From: Incurvaria masculella
Lineage: Eukaryota > Arthropoda > Insecta > Lepidoptera > Incurvariidae
Reading direction: 5' to 3'
DNA length: 64,000 nt
Assembly (NCBI GenBank): GCA_946894095.1
Contig: OX335645.2
Span: 20,483,001 to 20,547,000, forward strand
Shown here: positions 45,589 to 57,280 of the stretch, piece by piece
How positions within the stretch are numbered: position 1 is the first letter of the stretch
Layout of the letters: every line of letters starts with the position of its first letter
Made by a program: the position numbers and the translations under genes
Notes under the pieces: model-generated
Told to the model about the DNA's origin: nothing
Seen by the model: only the letters and a program-made list of their open reading frames with translations
Database searches by the model: none

Positions 45589-46988
45589 CGTATATTTCGG
45601 GTCGAGTTCGCGAGAATTTTATAAGTGCGGATGAATCGATGCGGCGCGGCGCGTGACGCGTTCGCACGTCAGCTGGGCGGCGGCGTCACTCCCGCCCGCC
45701 CTCCGCGCTGCGCCGCCCGCCGCCGCGCCCGCCCGACCCGCCGCGCGCTTGCGCAATGCCGCCCAACGCTTGTTTTGTCTTTATTTTGTAACGGAAATAA
45801 GACTAAAGTATGTTTACGCTCTTTTGAGGCATCTCCGACGTCAGTGAATATGCTGTCGCGAACACATTGATTTACGGCGTTTATAGCTCCCATTCTAGCC
45901 GCCTTCGACTCGCCTTTGTGGAGTTTCAGTTTTATGAGGCTTTGTAATCAAACTGTGTATGAAGCTGCCACCTTCTTCATTACTCACATTATAGAATACC
46001 TAAATATTTACAATGCCTACATATAAATTATTAGCAGCCGATAACATTTTGTTTGGACTAGACATAATAGAAATGATTACTAATAAGTAGGTAACTAACT
46101 CATGAATTTAACCTGAAAGTGGTCAATGAACTTTTGAATTGCGTACACTGAGGTCTATTAAGAAAGATAACGAGTATCGTTTCCTACCTAAATGGAATTA
46201 TCAATATACGCGAAGAACCTGGTGGCTGGCTGTAGCTATAGGTAAAGATAAAAGTGTTATGAATAATGCATGCTCACTGCTAAAATAAAACGGAAATCAC
46301 GTAAACATTTTTTTTGGCAAATTGGTAGGTAGGAAAACGTCCTCAGTGACCTGCTACAAGGCTTGTCCCACCACTTCCTTTCTCGTACTCTTTTCGCACC
46401 AATTACGTTTATAAATGCAATGGGATCGATAAACATATTATTCAACGTGCCAGAAAGCACACATACAAGAATAGATCTACACTAAATCCGTGGCCCGCTC
46501 TATTTGTCAATGAAGTTTTCTGCGTTAAATGTGTTATAAAATCCCAAATTAAACCATTGAAATTCGTCAGATAGCATCAGCATCTAACACCTCGTAATGA
46601 CCCTCAAAGTCGCAAATGGTATCTACCTATAAAAACAATGATAGCATAACTTGAGCGAAAAACATTGACGATCATGCCTACGTGCCATTTGGGTGAGGAG
46701 CTATTTTTAGTGTACATACTCAAGATGTAGATAATTTGGAAATGAAAACACTTCCCACCCCACAAGCAACAGTTGGTCCGGCGCGGCGGCGGCGGCGAAG
46801 TATGCAACCGATAGCAGGGGTCAGAGAGCCTCCTTATAAGGAACGGTTCTCTCCCTCAACGCCACACTCAATCCGACGTACTATCTGACGAGTCGTGTCC
46901 GTCTACCAGTCTGCAGCGGTCAGTGACGAATACAATCAGTGTTTAGTGATTTATTATATAACAGACCAATTTAGAGCAAGCATTCGAG
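45589..46988. promoter_or_regulatory. Divergent 5' interval between vari and urate oxidase
   Basis: The 1.4-kb interval from the vari start codon (minus strand) to the urate oxidase start codon (plus strand). The vari side (about 45600-45760) is a GC/CpG-rich island, as expected for a broad promoter and 5' UTR. The urate oxidase side has a TATAAG motif at 46835-46840, with an initiator-like CACTCAATC about 30 nt further. AT-rich DNA lies between. Whether the two promoters share control elements cannot be told. Confidence 0.5.
46835..46840 (+). promoter_or_regulatory. Candidate TATA box of urate oxidase
   Basis: CTTATAAGG lies about 150 nt before the start codon, with an initiator-like CACTCAATC at about 46864. 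This would give a 5' UTR of about 120 nt. A focused promoter would suit a tissue-restricted enzyme. Confidence 0.4.
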
Positions 46989-47011
46989 ATGCCTTGGAGT
47001 AGTGCTAACAG
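46989..47011 (+). CDS. Uro: Urate oxidase first exon, 23 nt
   Basis: Encodes MPWSSAN plus two bases of an Arg codon, before the donor GTAATT. It joins only the acceptor GGCAG|GATC at 48934/48935 in the uricase frame. The nearby acceptor ACCAG at 48914 would shift the frame. The intron is 1.9 kb. Confidence 0.75.
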
Positions 47012-50000
47012 GTAATTACTTAGATACTTACCCGCATTAATCGTGAAATGGATCTATCTCCTACCTCCTGCCCCTCAAGTCTATAGAAATAATGTAGGGG
47101 CAGGATTATCAAAGAGCCTTAGGTCCAACTTTTTTTTTTCTAATTTTATGTTTTATTCACACGCTTTTCACACACATCGTAGATAAAGCCAAAGCGGTTA
47201 TAAAAATGTCAGTGTTTTCCATCCTGTTCAATGTTGCCGTGCAATAAACTGGCATAGCATCTTAGGGAATACGTTGTGTTATGCTAATATGTTTTTTTAT
47301 ACCTGCACATGGATAGCTAATACCGCACCCATCGTCATGCCCAACAGTCAGCATTCCCGAAGGAATTAGATGCTATGTCAGCATGTGTGATATTAGCTAT
47401 GCATGTCCAGTATAAAAAGAAAATACGAAGAAAATAACGAGCTGCAGTTTAAAGTCACATCCCTATCAGCACAATTTAAATTATTTTTTTAAAATTAAAT
47501 TTTAATTAATTTTAATTTCAATTTTAATTAATTTATTAAAATACATTTTTAAATTAATTGATTCGATTAACAGGATAGATACAATTTAAAAACATAACTC
47601 ACATTTCTGGATGATAAGCTATTAAAACAATTCAAGTGGCCCCTAATTTGAGGCTTAAAATAAATGTAGCATTTCTTTAAAATATGATGCGGATTAACTT
47701 CAATCGATTGAAAATACGTTTTAATTTGGTTTTAACCAACATTATATAGTGTTCTACGAGTATACAAAACGGTTACAGAAATTAATAATGTTCGTTCAAA
47801 GTTGTTTTATTTTTATAAGTTTTTAATTTTATGTTTGGAGTAAAATCTTTTTAGTTCTCATAGAGCAAAATCTTTCGATAATAATGTTACATTTAAAGGA
47901 AATAAAATATAGATCATCATATCTACTCCTGCTCGTGTTACAACTTAATCGATGTTACTCTCTTTTTGACGAATAGCGTACTAATAGCCTAATGATTAAT
48001 ATCGTTAAGAACTTTAAAAAGGAATGGACGCGAGTTGTTCATACTTCGCTATGACTAATATCGAAGTAGCCATAAATTACGGGTTTTAATCAGAAATAAC
48101 GAAAATAATTTATTTAATCGTGTACAGCTTACCATGCTCTAAGATTTTCAAAGCTTTGTGGTACAATGAGCTCGTTGCGTAGCACCCCATAGGAACTAGG
48201 TGTCATGCCGGAACCTTTGTAATTTGCTCGGCTAGATTGAACTGGATGGAAAACCCGGACTCTTTTCATTCCCGCTTCGACCATCGTTCATAAAAGGCGA
48301 TGGTACCACCCGAATGGGATTAATCCTACAACCTAGTAAGTAAGGAGTGGCCCACAGTTTTACGCAGAATCCGAACAATGAACGACAATTCTTAGGATAG
48401 TGCACGAAAGGATATTAAATAAAATCAACGTCAACGTACTACTAAACATGTCACTTTTATAGACTGTATGGAAAGGGGGCTGAGTGTCCAACTCCGTGCA
48501 TTTGAAAAAAGTGATGAGTTTAAACATCCAGTTCAATGTAGCCGAAGTATTTTAAACACAGAGTTTTAAAAATGAATTACGAATGAAGTTTGTATGGGGA
48601 GCATACATTTACGCTCTAGTGTCCCATTTTTGGGAAGTTTGTGCTTATACTAGTAATAATCGTTCACTTTTACGTCATGTTGTCATTTATGTTGATATGA
48701 GCTGGTCAACATTGTCCCTAATATTATAAATGTATCATTATCTAATTATGAGGATAATGAGGTGATCAATTTCCATACATTGGTGCAAATATTTTTCTGA
48801 AAATGTCAGCTACGCCTGTATGTTTTTGTTTTGTTTTATATAACTTAACTAATATCCGCGTTGGATACATTTGTATTCAGTCCCAGTCCATTCCTTTTGA
48901 ACGTTCCTAACCAGCGTGGTCTCAACTCCGGCAGGATCTACGCGAAGCCCTCCGGCAGCGGCGGCGACGGCGCGGGCGCGGGCGCGGCGGCGGGCGGGGC
49001 GCAGCCGCTGACGGACGCGGCGTCGGACTCGGGCGGCCGCTACGAGCTGTCGCGCCGCGGCTACGGCAAGAACGACGTGAAGCTGCTGCACGTGCACCGC
49101 GACGGCGACTTCCACACCATCCGGGAGTTCGAGGTATTGCTCGTCTGCATCACCCTAATCAGAGATCCCCTAGTGGATCTCTGATCTGTACACCTCGCGA
49201 GTCTTATTTTTATTCTTTAAAGTCTTCGCCAGGCTGGTGGAGAAGCCTGAATTAAACATTTTTTTTTAAATGGCTCGACTTAAACATTCTACATAAACCT
49301 GCTTGCAACATTTTAAGAGAGTCGGTTCAGCAATGCGACCTGCTAACCTATTTCCGAAATTCCGTAATCAGGAATCAGGATTTTTTATTCTAGAAAACGA
49401 TTTGTGTTCTGATTCTTATAATAATAAGACTAGATAATTCAGCGTCCCTATAAATGAAGAATCTGCAGGAACGACATCGCTCAGGTTGTCATATTGAAGA
49501 AGTATCCTAAGCAGAAGAGGACACGTAGATCGAATTACTTAAAATGATCGAATTTGCATAAAACAACAAATGCTCAATCCACCCAGGTGTCCACCGAGCT
49601 GAAGCTGACGACCACCCGCGACTACGTCGTCGGCGACAACAAGGACGTGATCGCGACCGACTCGCAGAAGAACACCGTCTACCTGCTCGCCAAGAAGCAC
49701 GGCGTGAAGACGCCCGAGGAGTTCGGCACGCTCGTCGTCAACCACTTCCTGTACACGTACAAGCAGCTCAGCGAGGTGTCTTGCCGCGTGCTCGAGTACC
49801 CGTGGGAGCGGCTGCTGGCGGGCGCGCCGCACAACCACGCCTTCCTGCTCGCGCCCACCGCCACCAGGTGGAGCCACGTCTCGCAGAAGAGGCACGGTGA
49901 GTTTATTTTTGAATTCCAGATTTTAGGTCTAAGTGTGTATTACATAATTGTGGACGGAAAAAAATATTATGTAAGCCCGTGAAGTTTCTTTGGGGTTCTT

Positions 50001-53000
50001 CTTTACTGGGTTGATCATATCGGCTGGGTTGATGACGTAACTTAGTGTAGTTTGACTAGCAAAAAATTTAAATAAATGAAATGAAATAAAATGGGGATAA
50101 CTGATTATTTTTCACTACAAGAAGCGCCTAAACGATCTACCCGAAAATATCTGTCAAAGCTGTCGGAGACCCACCAAATTAATACAGAATTAATTTGAAA
50201 ATTGTATTTGCTCAATCTATCTAAGTCTCAATTTGGTCGATATTATTCCGAATGGGGGTTGTGAAATGTGGAAATGAGGTTCTGTATAAAAATACACATT
50301 TAAATCCCGTATGAAAAAAAAACTCTTAAAAATGAATCGATGGCATGTGGCTATCGAGGGACCACAGAAGTTACAGCTAAATCATGAACTATATTTAGTA
50401 AAAATACTTAATTTCGTGTAACGTGGACCTTTTCTTTATTCTATGCTTTGGCCATAACACGTCACCGATATCCGAAAAGTTCTAGGATCCCACGTCACTA
50501 TACATTTCAATGGTTTCAGTTTATGTAGAGTTGGAAGACACCGTGGTGATGATACATGTATGTAACTGTTCATTATATAACCATGTGTACATAAATAAAC
50601 TTACGTTTATTTATTTATTTATTTTTGCAGAGTCGGTACAAATAAAGTCAGGTCTGAGCGGACTCAGGCTTCTAAAGACGACACAATCTGCCTTCGTGGA
50701 CTTCGTTCAGGACGAGTACACAACGCTTTCAGACGCCGCCGAACGAATTTTCAGGTACCTACTTATCCATTCTCTCTCTAACAAAATATATCTTTTAAAA
50801 TATCTCCTCTTTCGTATGGATGACGGATTTCGGGGCGGACATTAGAAGTACAGCGCCTATGGGCGGGTGCCTCCGCCCACCCAATAACGTATTTCGAAAT
50901 GACATTAATAAATCAATATAAGTGCTTCAATAATACTTCAAAGGATAATTCTTATTCATTTGATAGATACTATTTTATCATGTTGCACGAAGAAAATGCT
51001 TTATTTTTCGAGCAAATTCAAAAAATTTAGGCATTTAAAGTCCCATATGGTAGATTTCTAGAGAACCAACTTTAACAAAGGCTATTCGCCCACAAACTCG
51101 GTTCCATTGTCTCTTACGGTATCCATAGTGGGACTAAAACCTTCTCTGTGCAAATTCATATTCCATTCACCCGTGAAAAAATCGATGATAACGTTATCCT
51201 ATTTATCAACAGCACGGTGGTCGAGGCTGAGTGGGACTACGAGAAGGTGAGCGACGTCGACTTCGACGTGTCGTGGCTGACCGTGAAGGACGCCATCTTG
51301 GACAAGTTCGCGGGCCCGCCCGACACCGGCGTCTACTCGCCCTCCGTGCAGAACACGCTCTACCTCGCCGAGAAAGTCGTGCTAGATAAAGTGTCCGAGG
51401 TGAGGAAATGTGATTTATTCACTTTGTCTGCATAGCTAACACGCTGACGAGTCTACAGGGGGTCCATTTAGGGCTAGAGTGAGTTCGACTTCGGGAGTGA
51501 GTTAACCTAAAAATAGGTGGGAAATATATTATTATTTAAATAACGGAACCGTTATTTATACTTCCAACGTAATTACGGGACGGACCAGATTTTTACCTAA
51601 CTGTAATTATATTCAAGAAGTGTGGAAACATTAACTATTTAAAAAAGTGAGTTAATATTTAGTGACGAATTCGAACTCACTCTTGCCCTGAATGGACCCC
51701 CAGCACGGGCTGTAAAATAGGGGGAGGGGCAGAAATATGGGGGCCGTAAAAGTCTTTTTTAGCAGTCGCGCCTTTTAAATTTCCGGGCATTGTAATCTTT
51801 AAAACTTTTTTTTTGCTCATTGGATTGAAATGACGGGGCGGTCTTGGACAATTTCGCCGGCCTGCCCGACGCTAAGCGAATTTTCAAAGAAAGAAGCAAA
51901 GGTAGAGCAAATAAGCCATCGTTAACCTCATCTTTATTTCATCCGTGACTTTTAAACACTATTAATTTTGGAACGCCTATACTATAGCATAGACCTTATG
52001 GGCTCAAAATGTGTGGTATCACTATCACCATACATTTGAAATTATTTGAAATTCCAATGAAATTCCCGATATCAAGAATCACGAAAAACACCAGCTGATG
52101 TTATGTAATTTATACGAGTTATGATACAACTTCCGCACTAATCACATCTGCGTGTTTTCCTGCTTTTCGTCTACACACTTCACAATCGGTATTACTATAT
52201 CGTCATATTCCAAGAACGCTGATAGTGAAATTCTTCTCGAAAACATAATTTTCGGACGCAAGCTTATGACACTATCATGTCATCTGTGGTAATAATACGA
52301 TTTACAAACACAGTCGTAATCGCTTGGACGCCATTATCTACTTCTGCTCGAGAAGTGGCAACAATCTGGCCGCTGTCAACGGTCACCGCTAATGCATAAT
52401 GGGATATATCTATATTTCTATATAAATATTTATCTTTTCGAATATCTCCTCTTTCGTATGCATGACAGTTTTTCGGGGCGGACATTAGAAGCACAGCACT
52501 TATTGGCGGGTGCCTCCGCCCGCCCAATAACGTATTTCGAAATAACATTAATGAATAAATATTACTACTTCAAAGGTTCTCATTAATTTCATAGATACTA
52601 TTTTATCATATTTCACGAAGAAAATGCTTTTTTTTTTCGGGCATATTCAAGAAATTTAGGCATTTAAATTCCCATATGGTAGATTTCTTTAGCACCTAAT
52701 TGCATTCAGTTCCATAAGGGCGTAAGTAAACTAACCTTTAATTTTATAAAAAAAACTACAACTAAGTTCGATCGAAATTCTTCTCGAAAATATAATTTTC
52801 AGACACAAGTTTATGATCATGTCATCTGTGGTAATAATATGATTCACAAACACAGTCGTAATCGCTTGGACGCCATTATCTGCATCTGCTCGAGAAGTCG
52901 CAACAAACCGGCCACTATCAACGGTCGCCGCTAATGCATAATGGGATCAGGGCTGATTATTTCAAGCCCAAATCAGCAGTTCATAGTACAACCGACGAGT

Positions 53001-56000
53001 TTGTAAACATTGCTGGTTAATATCTAATAACACGCTCGACAGAAGTGCATCTAAAACTGGAGCGCCATTACTGATCACGCCAACATTGGACCAATCCCCA
53101 TATTTTTTAATTATATTTTTCACACTTTAAAAACGAATGTAATGAGCAAAAAAATAATCTAGAAGATGCAAAAGGCCACCAGAAAATTTTATCGGTTCAA
53201 AATTATTTGCGAGTGACAAGGCGTGGTGACAAGTTGAATGTTATATTTTCTCCTCGCGTTTAGTATTCGTATTATCATTTACTCTCTTCTAATCAGGTTG
53301 CCTTCCTTTTAATTTGCTGATTAACGCTGTAAACAGTCTAAAGACGACCCCAAGAGACAGACCCCAACGCTTATATCCAACACAGTGCATCCAGTTTCTG
53401 CATAGCGGGGGAACTTACAATCATGCATGCATACAGTGTTGCAGTGGAACTCGCGAGATACGCACCGTCTTCCCCGATACCCTATTTATATTCCGATTCC
53501 CCAGTTACCTACCCGGCTCGATGTAGCTCGTGCCCGCGCCCCCGCGCGGGGCGAGGCGCGCGGCGAGCGGCGTGCGGCGGCGGCGCGCGCGTGCGACTGA
53601 TAACCTCGCGGGTCGATGTTTTCGTTGAAGTACGCACTGCGTCCGTGGAGATATGCGGTCACATGACGCAGTGTCGCCGCCTCTGCCGCGCGGCCGCGGG
53701 TCATCGCTTACAAGTCGACCAAAAGTCTTCGTCACATGCAGAACACAAATAAGACAATGATAACCGAATGGCGGTCGTTGGTCGTTGCTACAAGGAACAA
53801 GATAACCTAGATAAACTGGCTGTCTTAATACTGTGTAAATACTTATTTAGCCAATTTTAAGCGGCCCGTAGCCGGTAATAGCAAATAGTAAATTTGCATA
53901 GAGAATTTGCACCAGTTCATAATTTATAACCCTTGCAATTATGCAGTTTTCCTTTAATCACTTGGTGGTATAGTGAAGTTTGGCACCATCGCTTTGAATT
54001 AAGGATGGTTGAAGTGCCAATGAAAAACATTTCCGCGTTTGCCATCCAGTTCAATGTTGCCGTACGTTTTCCGGTAATGTATGATGTAACATAGGCGCGA
54101 TTAGTTGTTTTTATTTATATAGGAATGCATTTTATGTTTGTAATGACCACCGCTAACGGATTATACAATAATATTGAAGTTATTTTAGTACAAACAATAA
54201 ATATTTTAACTCGTTTGGTGTCAGTTCAGTCAGTTTTCTAAGCATGTTTACCGTGAATTGTTTGATTGGAATATCAATAGAATTCCACAATAATCTTAGT
54301 GATATTCCTTGAGTATACCTCATTAATACACCGTAATATCTTAAAGGAAACAAATATACGAAGCGTAGCCACTAGGGCGCGCGCAACTGGGCGGGGGCGC
54401 GGCGCTGCGATCGACGTTGGGCGGCCCGCCCGAGCGTACGCTCTAGAACAGGGCGTTATATGAAACAGTCGTCTACGTGCAAGAAATAAACTGATATATT
54501 GTACAGTTGTACCCATCGTATAGATATACAGATACAGCACCGCTGTATCTATATTTCAGACACATTACCTTGGATATTTTTGGTGGAATGGATCTTAATT
54601 TTTTTTAAAACAGGAAGGATTTGGTTTGTTAGGGTTCTGTACCCAAAGGGTAAAAACGGAACCCTATTACTAAGCCTACGCCGTCCGACCGTCCGTCCGT
54701 CCGTCCGTCCGTCTGTCACGGGGCTGTATCTCATGAACCGTAACAGGTAGGAAGCTGAAATTTTCACACATTATGTATTTATTTTGCAGCTATAACAACA
54801 AATAGGTAACATTATAAAATAATAAAAAAAAACACACATAGAACGTGTTTTTTTTAAATCCTGTTTGATGGTACGGAACCCTTCGTTTGCGAGTCCGACT
54901 CGCACTTGGCCGGTTTTTACTTATATGTGACTTCATCTAATGTTATTTACTGAGGAATTTACTTTAGCCGTCGGTTCTTTAGAATCATCCGGTATATGTA
55001 GATACGTTTGTTATTTTGTACACTTAAACAAAATGTCTAAAGCGAATTCGTACATTATGTTTCATATCCCCCGAATTAAATTTTATTCTTTAAGAGCCCA
55101 CTTAAAATTACATTAAGATTATTTTCATCGCTATCAAAAGCGAATTTAATAATCTCAATGACGTCAATGCAGTCGGCGCGATCGAACATTGGGCAATCTT
55201 ATTACTGCAGAGATCAAAACAATATATGATGAATAGTCGGAATGACCCTCGACCAGTCGGCGCCGCTATACATTATAAGTATGTTAACAGCAATGAGTAA
55301 ACAGATCACCGAGTAATAATTATAAACAATTATATCTGGGTACCTACTTTTGAAACAGATAACATTCTATATATTTTGCTATTCTGCTATAGAACCATTG
55401 AAATTCCCAAGTAATAAGTTTTTCATGTTATCGTGATAGGTAGGGTTAATCCCGCCCGGGTTGGTACCATCGCATCGAATGGTCGTAGTGACTAAGAAAA
55501 AAATATCCGCGTTTTCCATCCAGTTCAACATAGCTGAAAGTAACATTAGCTCTTTAAGTTCCTTCGGGAATGCGATACAGCGGTTAATTTTTTTTTTAAT
55601 GTGAATGGACTTAGCCACACCCACTGTCATGATATAAGCAATTACCAGATGCAATGTCAGAACCTTCCTTATATTGCACACTTGATCGCATTAGCCTCCA
55701 TATTTCCTTCTCACAAACCTTAGTTAAATTGTACATGGATTCCTAACCATAGAGTTACTCGTGTAGCTTACAGGCGCTGTTGTTTTGAATACAATTTATT
55801 AAGCGATTATGTATACGCCAAATGTTGCCATAAAAATATACCCTTTCGTTCACCCGCATAATTTAACCCCTTAGTATGACGAAATAAAATAAAACTTCGT
55901 GACTTTTCTATGACCTTATGAGAAGCCAACCAAAATACGACATCGTGGTTTCTCGGATCTCATGATTTACGAGCAGGAAGTTATAAGCTGCTGCAGCTAC

Positions 56001-56279
56001 AGAGGACCTGACTGACACACAAACAGACAGCAGATGTGGCAAAAGGGTTATTCCTCAAAAATATTTTTGAACTACTGAACTAAACCATTATATCTATTGT
56101 TACAGATTAAGACAATCAAGATGACAATGCCGAACAAGCACTACCTGAACATAGACCTGTCCAAGTTCCCCGCCAACGTCACGAAGGGGGACCCCCGACA
56201 TCACATCTACCACCCGGTCGACAAGCCAGCCGGGCTCATATACGCGCAGCTCAGGCGACGGGAAAAAAGCCACTTATAA
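46989..56279 (+). CDS. Uro: Urate oxidase (uricase)
   Basis: Peroxisomal enzyme that oxidises urate to 5-hydroxyisourate with O2, a step in purine breakdown. Six exons (46989-47011, 48935-49133, 49587-49896, 50631-50754, 51213-51399, 56106-56279) join in phase to 338 residues. Equivalents of the known active-site residues are Lys53 in GYGK, Thr98 in DVIATD, Phe199, Arg216, Gln265 in SPSVQNTLY and His293 in NKHYLNID. The run LRLLKTTQSAF...FVQDEYTTLSDAAER fits the uricase signature pattern. The C-terminus SHL is a peroxisomal targeting signal. The N-terminus has a Gly/Ala-rich insert (residues 14-31) before the conserved domain. Every catalytic position seen is intact, so the enzyme is probably active. 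Confidence 0.96.
47195..47420. repeat. Two family 2 SINE fragments in opposite orientation
   Basis: 47201-47300 is the plus-strand end of the body (GTGTTTTCCATCCTGTTCAA, CTGGCATAGCATCTTAGG). 47320-47400 is the same end reversed (ATGGATAGCTAATACCGCAC, CCGAAGGAATTAGATGC). They form a loose inverted pair in urate oxidase intron 1. Confidence 0.55.
48180..48400 (-). repeat. SINE family 2 body fragment (reverse)
   Basis: GGAACTAGGTGTCATGCCGG, TTGAACTGGATGGAAAACCC, GACCATCGTTCAT, GGCGATGGTACCACCC and CCTAGTAAGTAAGG match the family in order. In urate oxidase intron 1. Confidence 0.7.
49158..49185 (+). other. Perfect hairpin just inside urate oxidase intron 2
   Basis: ATCAGAGATCC and GGATCTCTGAT, 11-bp perfect arms with a 6-nt loop, lie 25 nt after the donor at 49134. 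No repeat family is evident. Confidence 0.6.
50792..51059. repeat. Segment A, first copy of a ~260-bp duplicated sequence
   Basis: Shares TATCTCCTCTTTCGTATG, CGGGGCGGACATTAGAAG, GGGTGCCTCCGCCC, AATAACGTATTTCGAAAT and CCCATATGGTAGATTTCT with 52430-52688 in the same order. It begins about 40 nt after the donor of urate oxidase exon 4. Confidence 0.7.
51838..51873 (+). pseudogene. Relic of a urate oxidase exon 5 fragment
   Basis: TCTTGGACAATTTCGCCGGC followed by CTGCCCGAC matches the real exon 5 (TCTTGGACAAGTTCGCGGGC then CCGCCCGAC) with three differences in about 29 nt. It lies in intron 5, about 560 nt further on. The following CGAATTTTCA resembles the end of exon 4. It may be a remnant of a local duplication. 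The match is short. Confidence 0.4.
52226..52947. repeat. Segment B-A-B mosaic
   Basis: Segment B occurs at 52226-52404 and 52774-52947 (GAAATTCTTCTCGAAAA, CATCTGTGGTAATAAT, CACAGTCGTAATCGCTTGG, CGCTAATGCATAATGGG). The second copy of segment A (52430-52688) lies between them. The pattern fits unequal exchange or a degraded composite element. No coding capacity was found. Confidence 0.65.
53515..53710. other. GC-rich island in urate oxidase intron 5
   Basis: About 190 bp of CpG-rich sequence in an AT-rich intron. On the minus strand one frame reads LRHVTAYLHGRSAYFNENID, which has a natural-looking amino-acid mix, but I do not recognise the family and see no convincing splice pair. A second, smaller island lies at 54370-54450. 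Possible nested gene exons, alternative promoters or neutral islands. Confidence 0.35.
53955..54065 (+). repeat. SINE family 2 body fragment
   Basis: CACTTGGTGGTATAGTGAAG, GCACCATCGCTTTGAATT and GCCATCCAGTTCAATGTTGC match the middle of the body. Confidence 0.6.
54629..54919 (-). repeat. SINE-like element, family 1 (copy h, reverse)
   Basis: The full-length reverse complement of the family, from TTAGGGTTCTGTACCCAAAG through a CGTC-rich microsatellite to CGCACTTGGCCGG. In urate oxidase intron 5. Confidence 0.82.
55435..55685. repeat. Two family 2 SINE fragments facing each other
   Basis: 55438-55590 runs forward (TAGGGTTAATCCCGCCCGGG, CCATCCAGTTCAACATAGC, TTCCTTCGGGAATG). 55600-55685 runs backward (ACTGTCATGATATAAG, AGAACCTTCCTTATATTGCA). 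In urate oxidase intron 5. Confidence 0.55.
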
Positions 56280-56650
56280 CAGCTGCAGGAGCACGTCAAA
56301 AGTGCTATGGAAATATGACTATACATGTGTCGCTTGCGAAGGCATTCGGAATTTATTCTTCTTTGAAGGCTTCACCAGGCTGGTGGATTGGCATTTATGG
56401 AAATCACGCGTCAGTTTCGCGTATTATGGTGGACGGAAATCAGTCGCGCAATATGACGTGAGGCCGTAAATGACCAACTGTGACGGACTCACGAATCTCA
56501 AGAAATGTTGTTGAAAACACAAAAATACAGCTTGCAAAGACGCTTAGAGTTAGCAAACGCGAACCGTTGCGTTAAGTTTAGTTAAGTTAACTTAGTTGTT
56601 TCGTGTATCATTTTACAGCGAGTAAACCTTTTTGAATGTCGACTGATCTT

Positions 56651-56656
56651 AATAAA
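56651..56656 (+). terminator. Candidate urate oxidase poly(A) signal
   Basis: AATAAA lies 372 nt after the stop codon; it is the first clear signal. Confidence 0.45.
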
Positions 56657-56999
56657 AATGGGACAGAGAAGCAAATGCTACTGAAACAAATGATATTCCT
56701 AACACCAGTTCCGAATGATCAGTGGTCAGTCGCAAACGAGGCCATTATGTGCATTTGTACTAACGGTAAACAGTAGCATTACTTTTGCATTAAAAGATAA
56801 GAAAGCCGGAGGGTTCATTTATTTTTGTGTTAGATTTGATCAGAAATGGAACGTAGAATGAAATATTTGAATAAAGAATGAGAGGCTGTGATTTGAAACA
56901 CAAAGTTGAAAAGATACATATTCTACGTTCGTATAAGATTAAACCACGAAGCTCATATTTCATTTCTGTTATATAAAAAATAATCAGTACAAAATGATG

Positions 57000-57047
57000 T
57001 TAGGTTAGGTTAGGTTAGGTTAGGTTAGGTTAGGTTAGGTTAGGTTA
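57000..57047 (+). repeat. Interstitial (TTAGG)n telomere-like run
   Basis: About nine and a half uninterrupted TTAGG units, the insect telomere motif, about 720 bp after the urate oxidase stop codon. It is flanked by AT-rich DNA with no sign of a telomeric retrotransposon. Confidence 0.9.
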
Positions 57048-57280
57048 ATACATCGGTTAAGTTTATTATAAGTGTTATGAGCATAAACAAAAGAAAGGAG
57101 GATTCATAGTGAATAAGAACACTGTTAAATACTAAGAAATCAATAGGAAAATGTATTTCCAATTTATTTCAATTGGTTCATTGACTGAAATAAATTATTA
57201 ATAATTATTTACCTACCGATTATGAATAAAGACAAAATGTATTATCAATTTTCACCAAATGGTTTTATTCTTCGTAGCAT

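Noticed and set aside
45230..45667. 145-codon minus-strand open frame over vari exon 1
   Set aside because: It is another frame of the GC-rich first exon; the neighbouring frame continues in phase into exon 2.
48901..48934. Acceptor at 48914 (ACCAG) for urate oxidase exon 2
   Set aside because: It puts the downstream sequence out of the uricase frame; the acceptor at 48934 keeps it.
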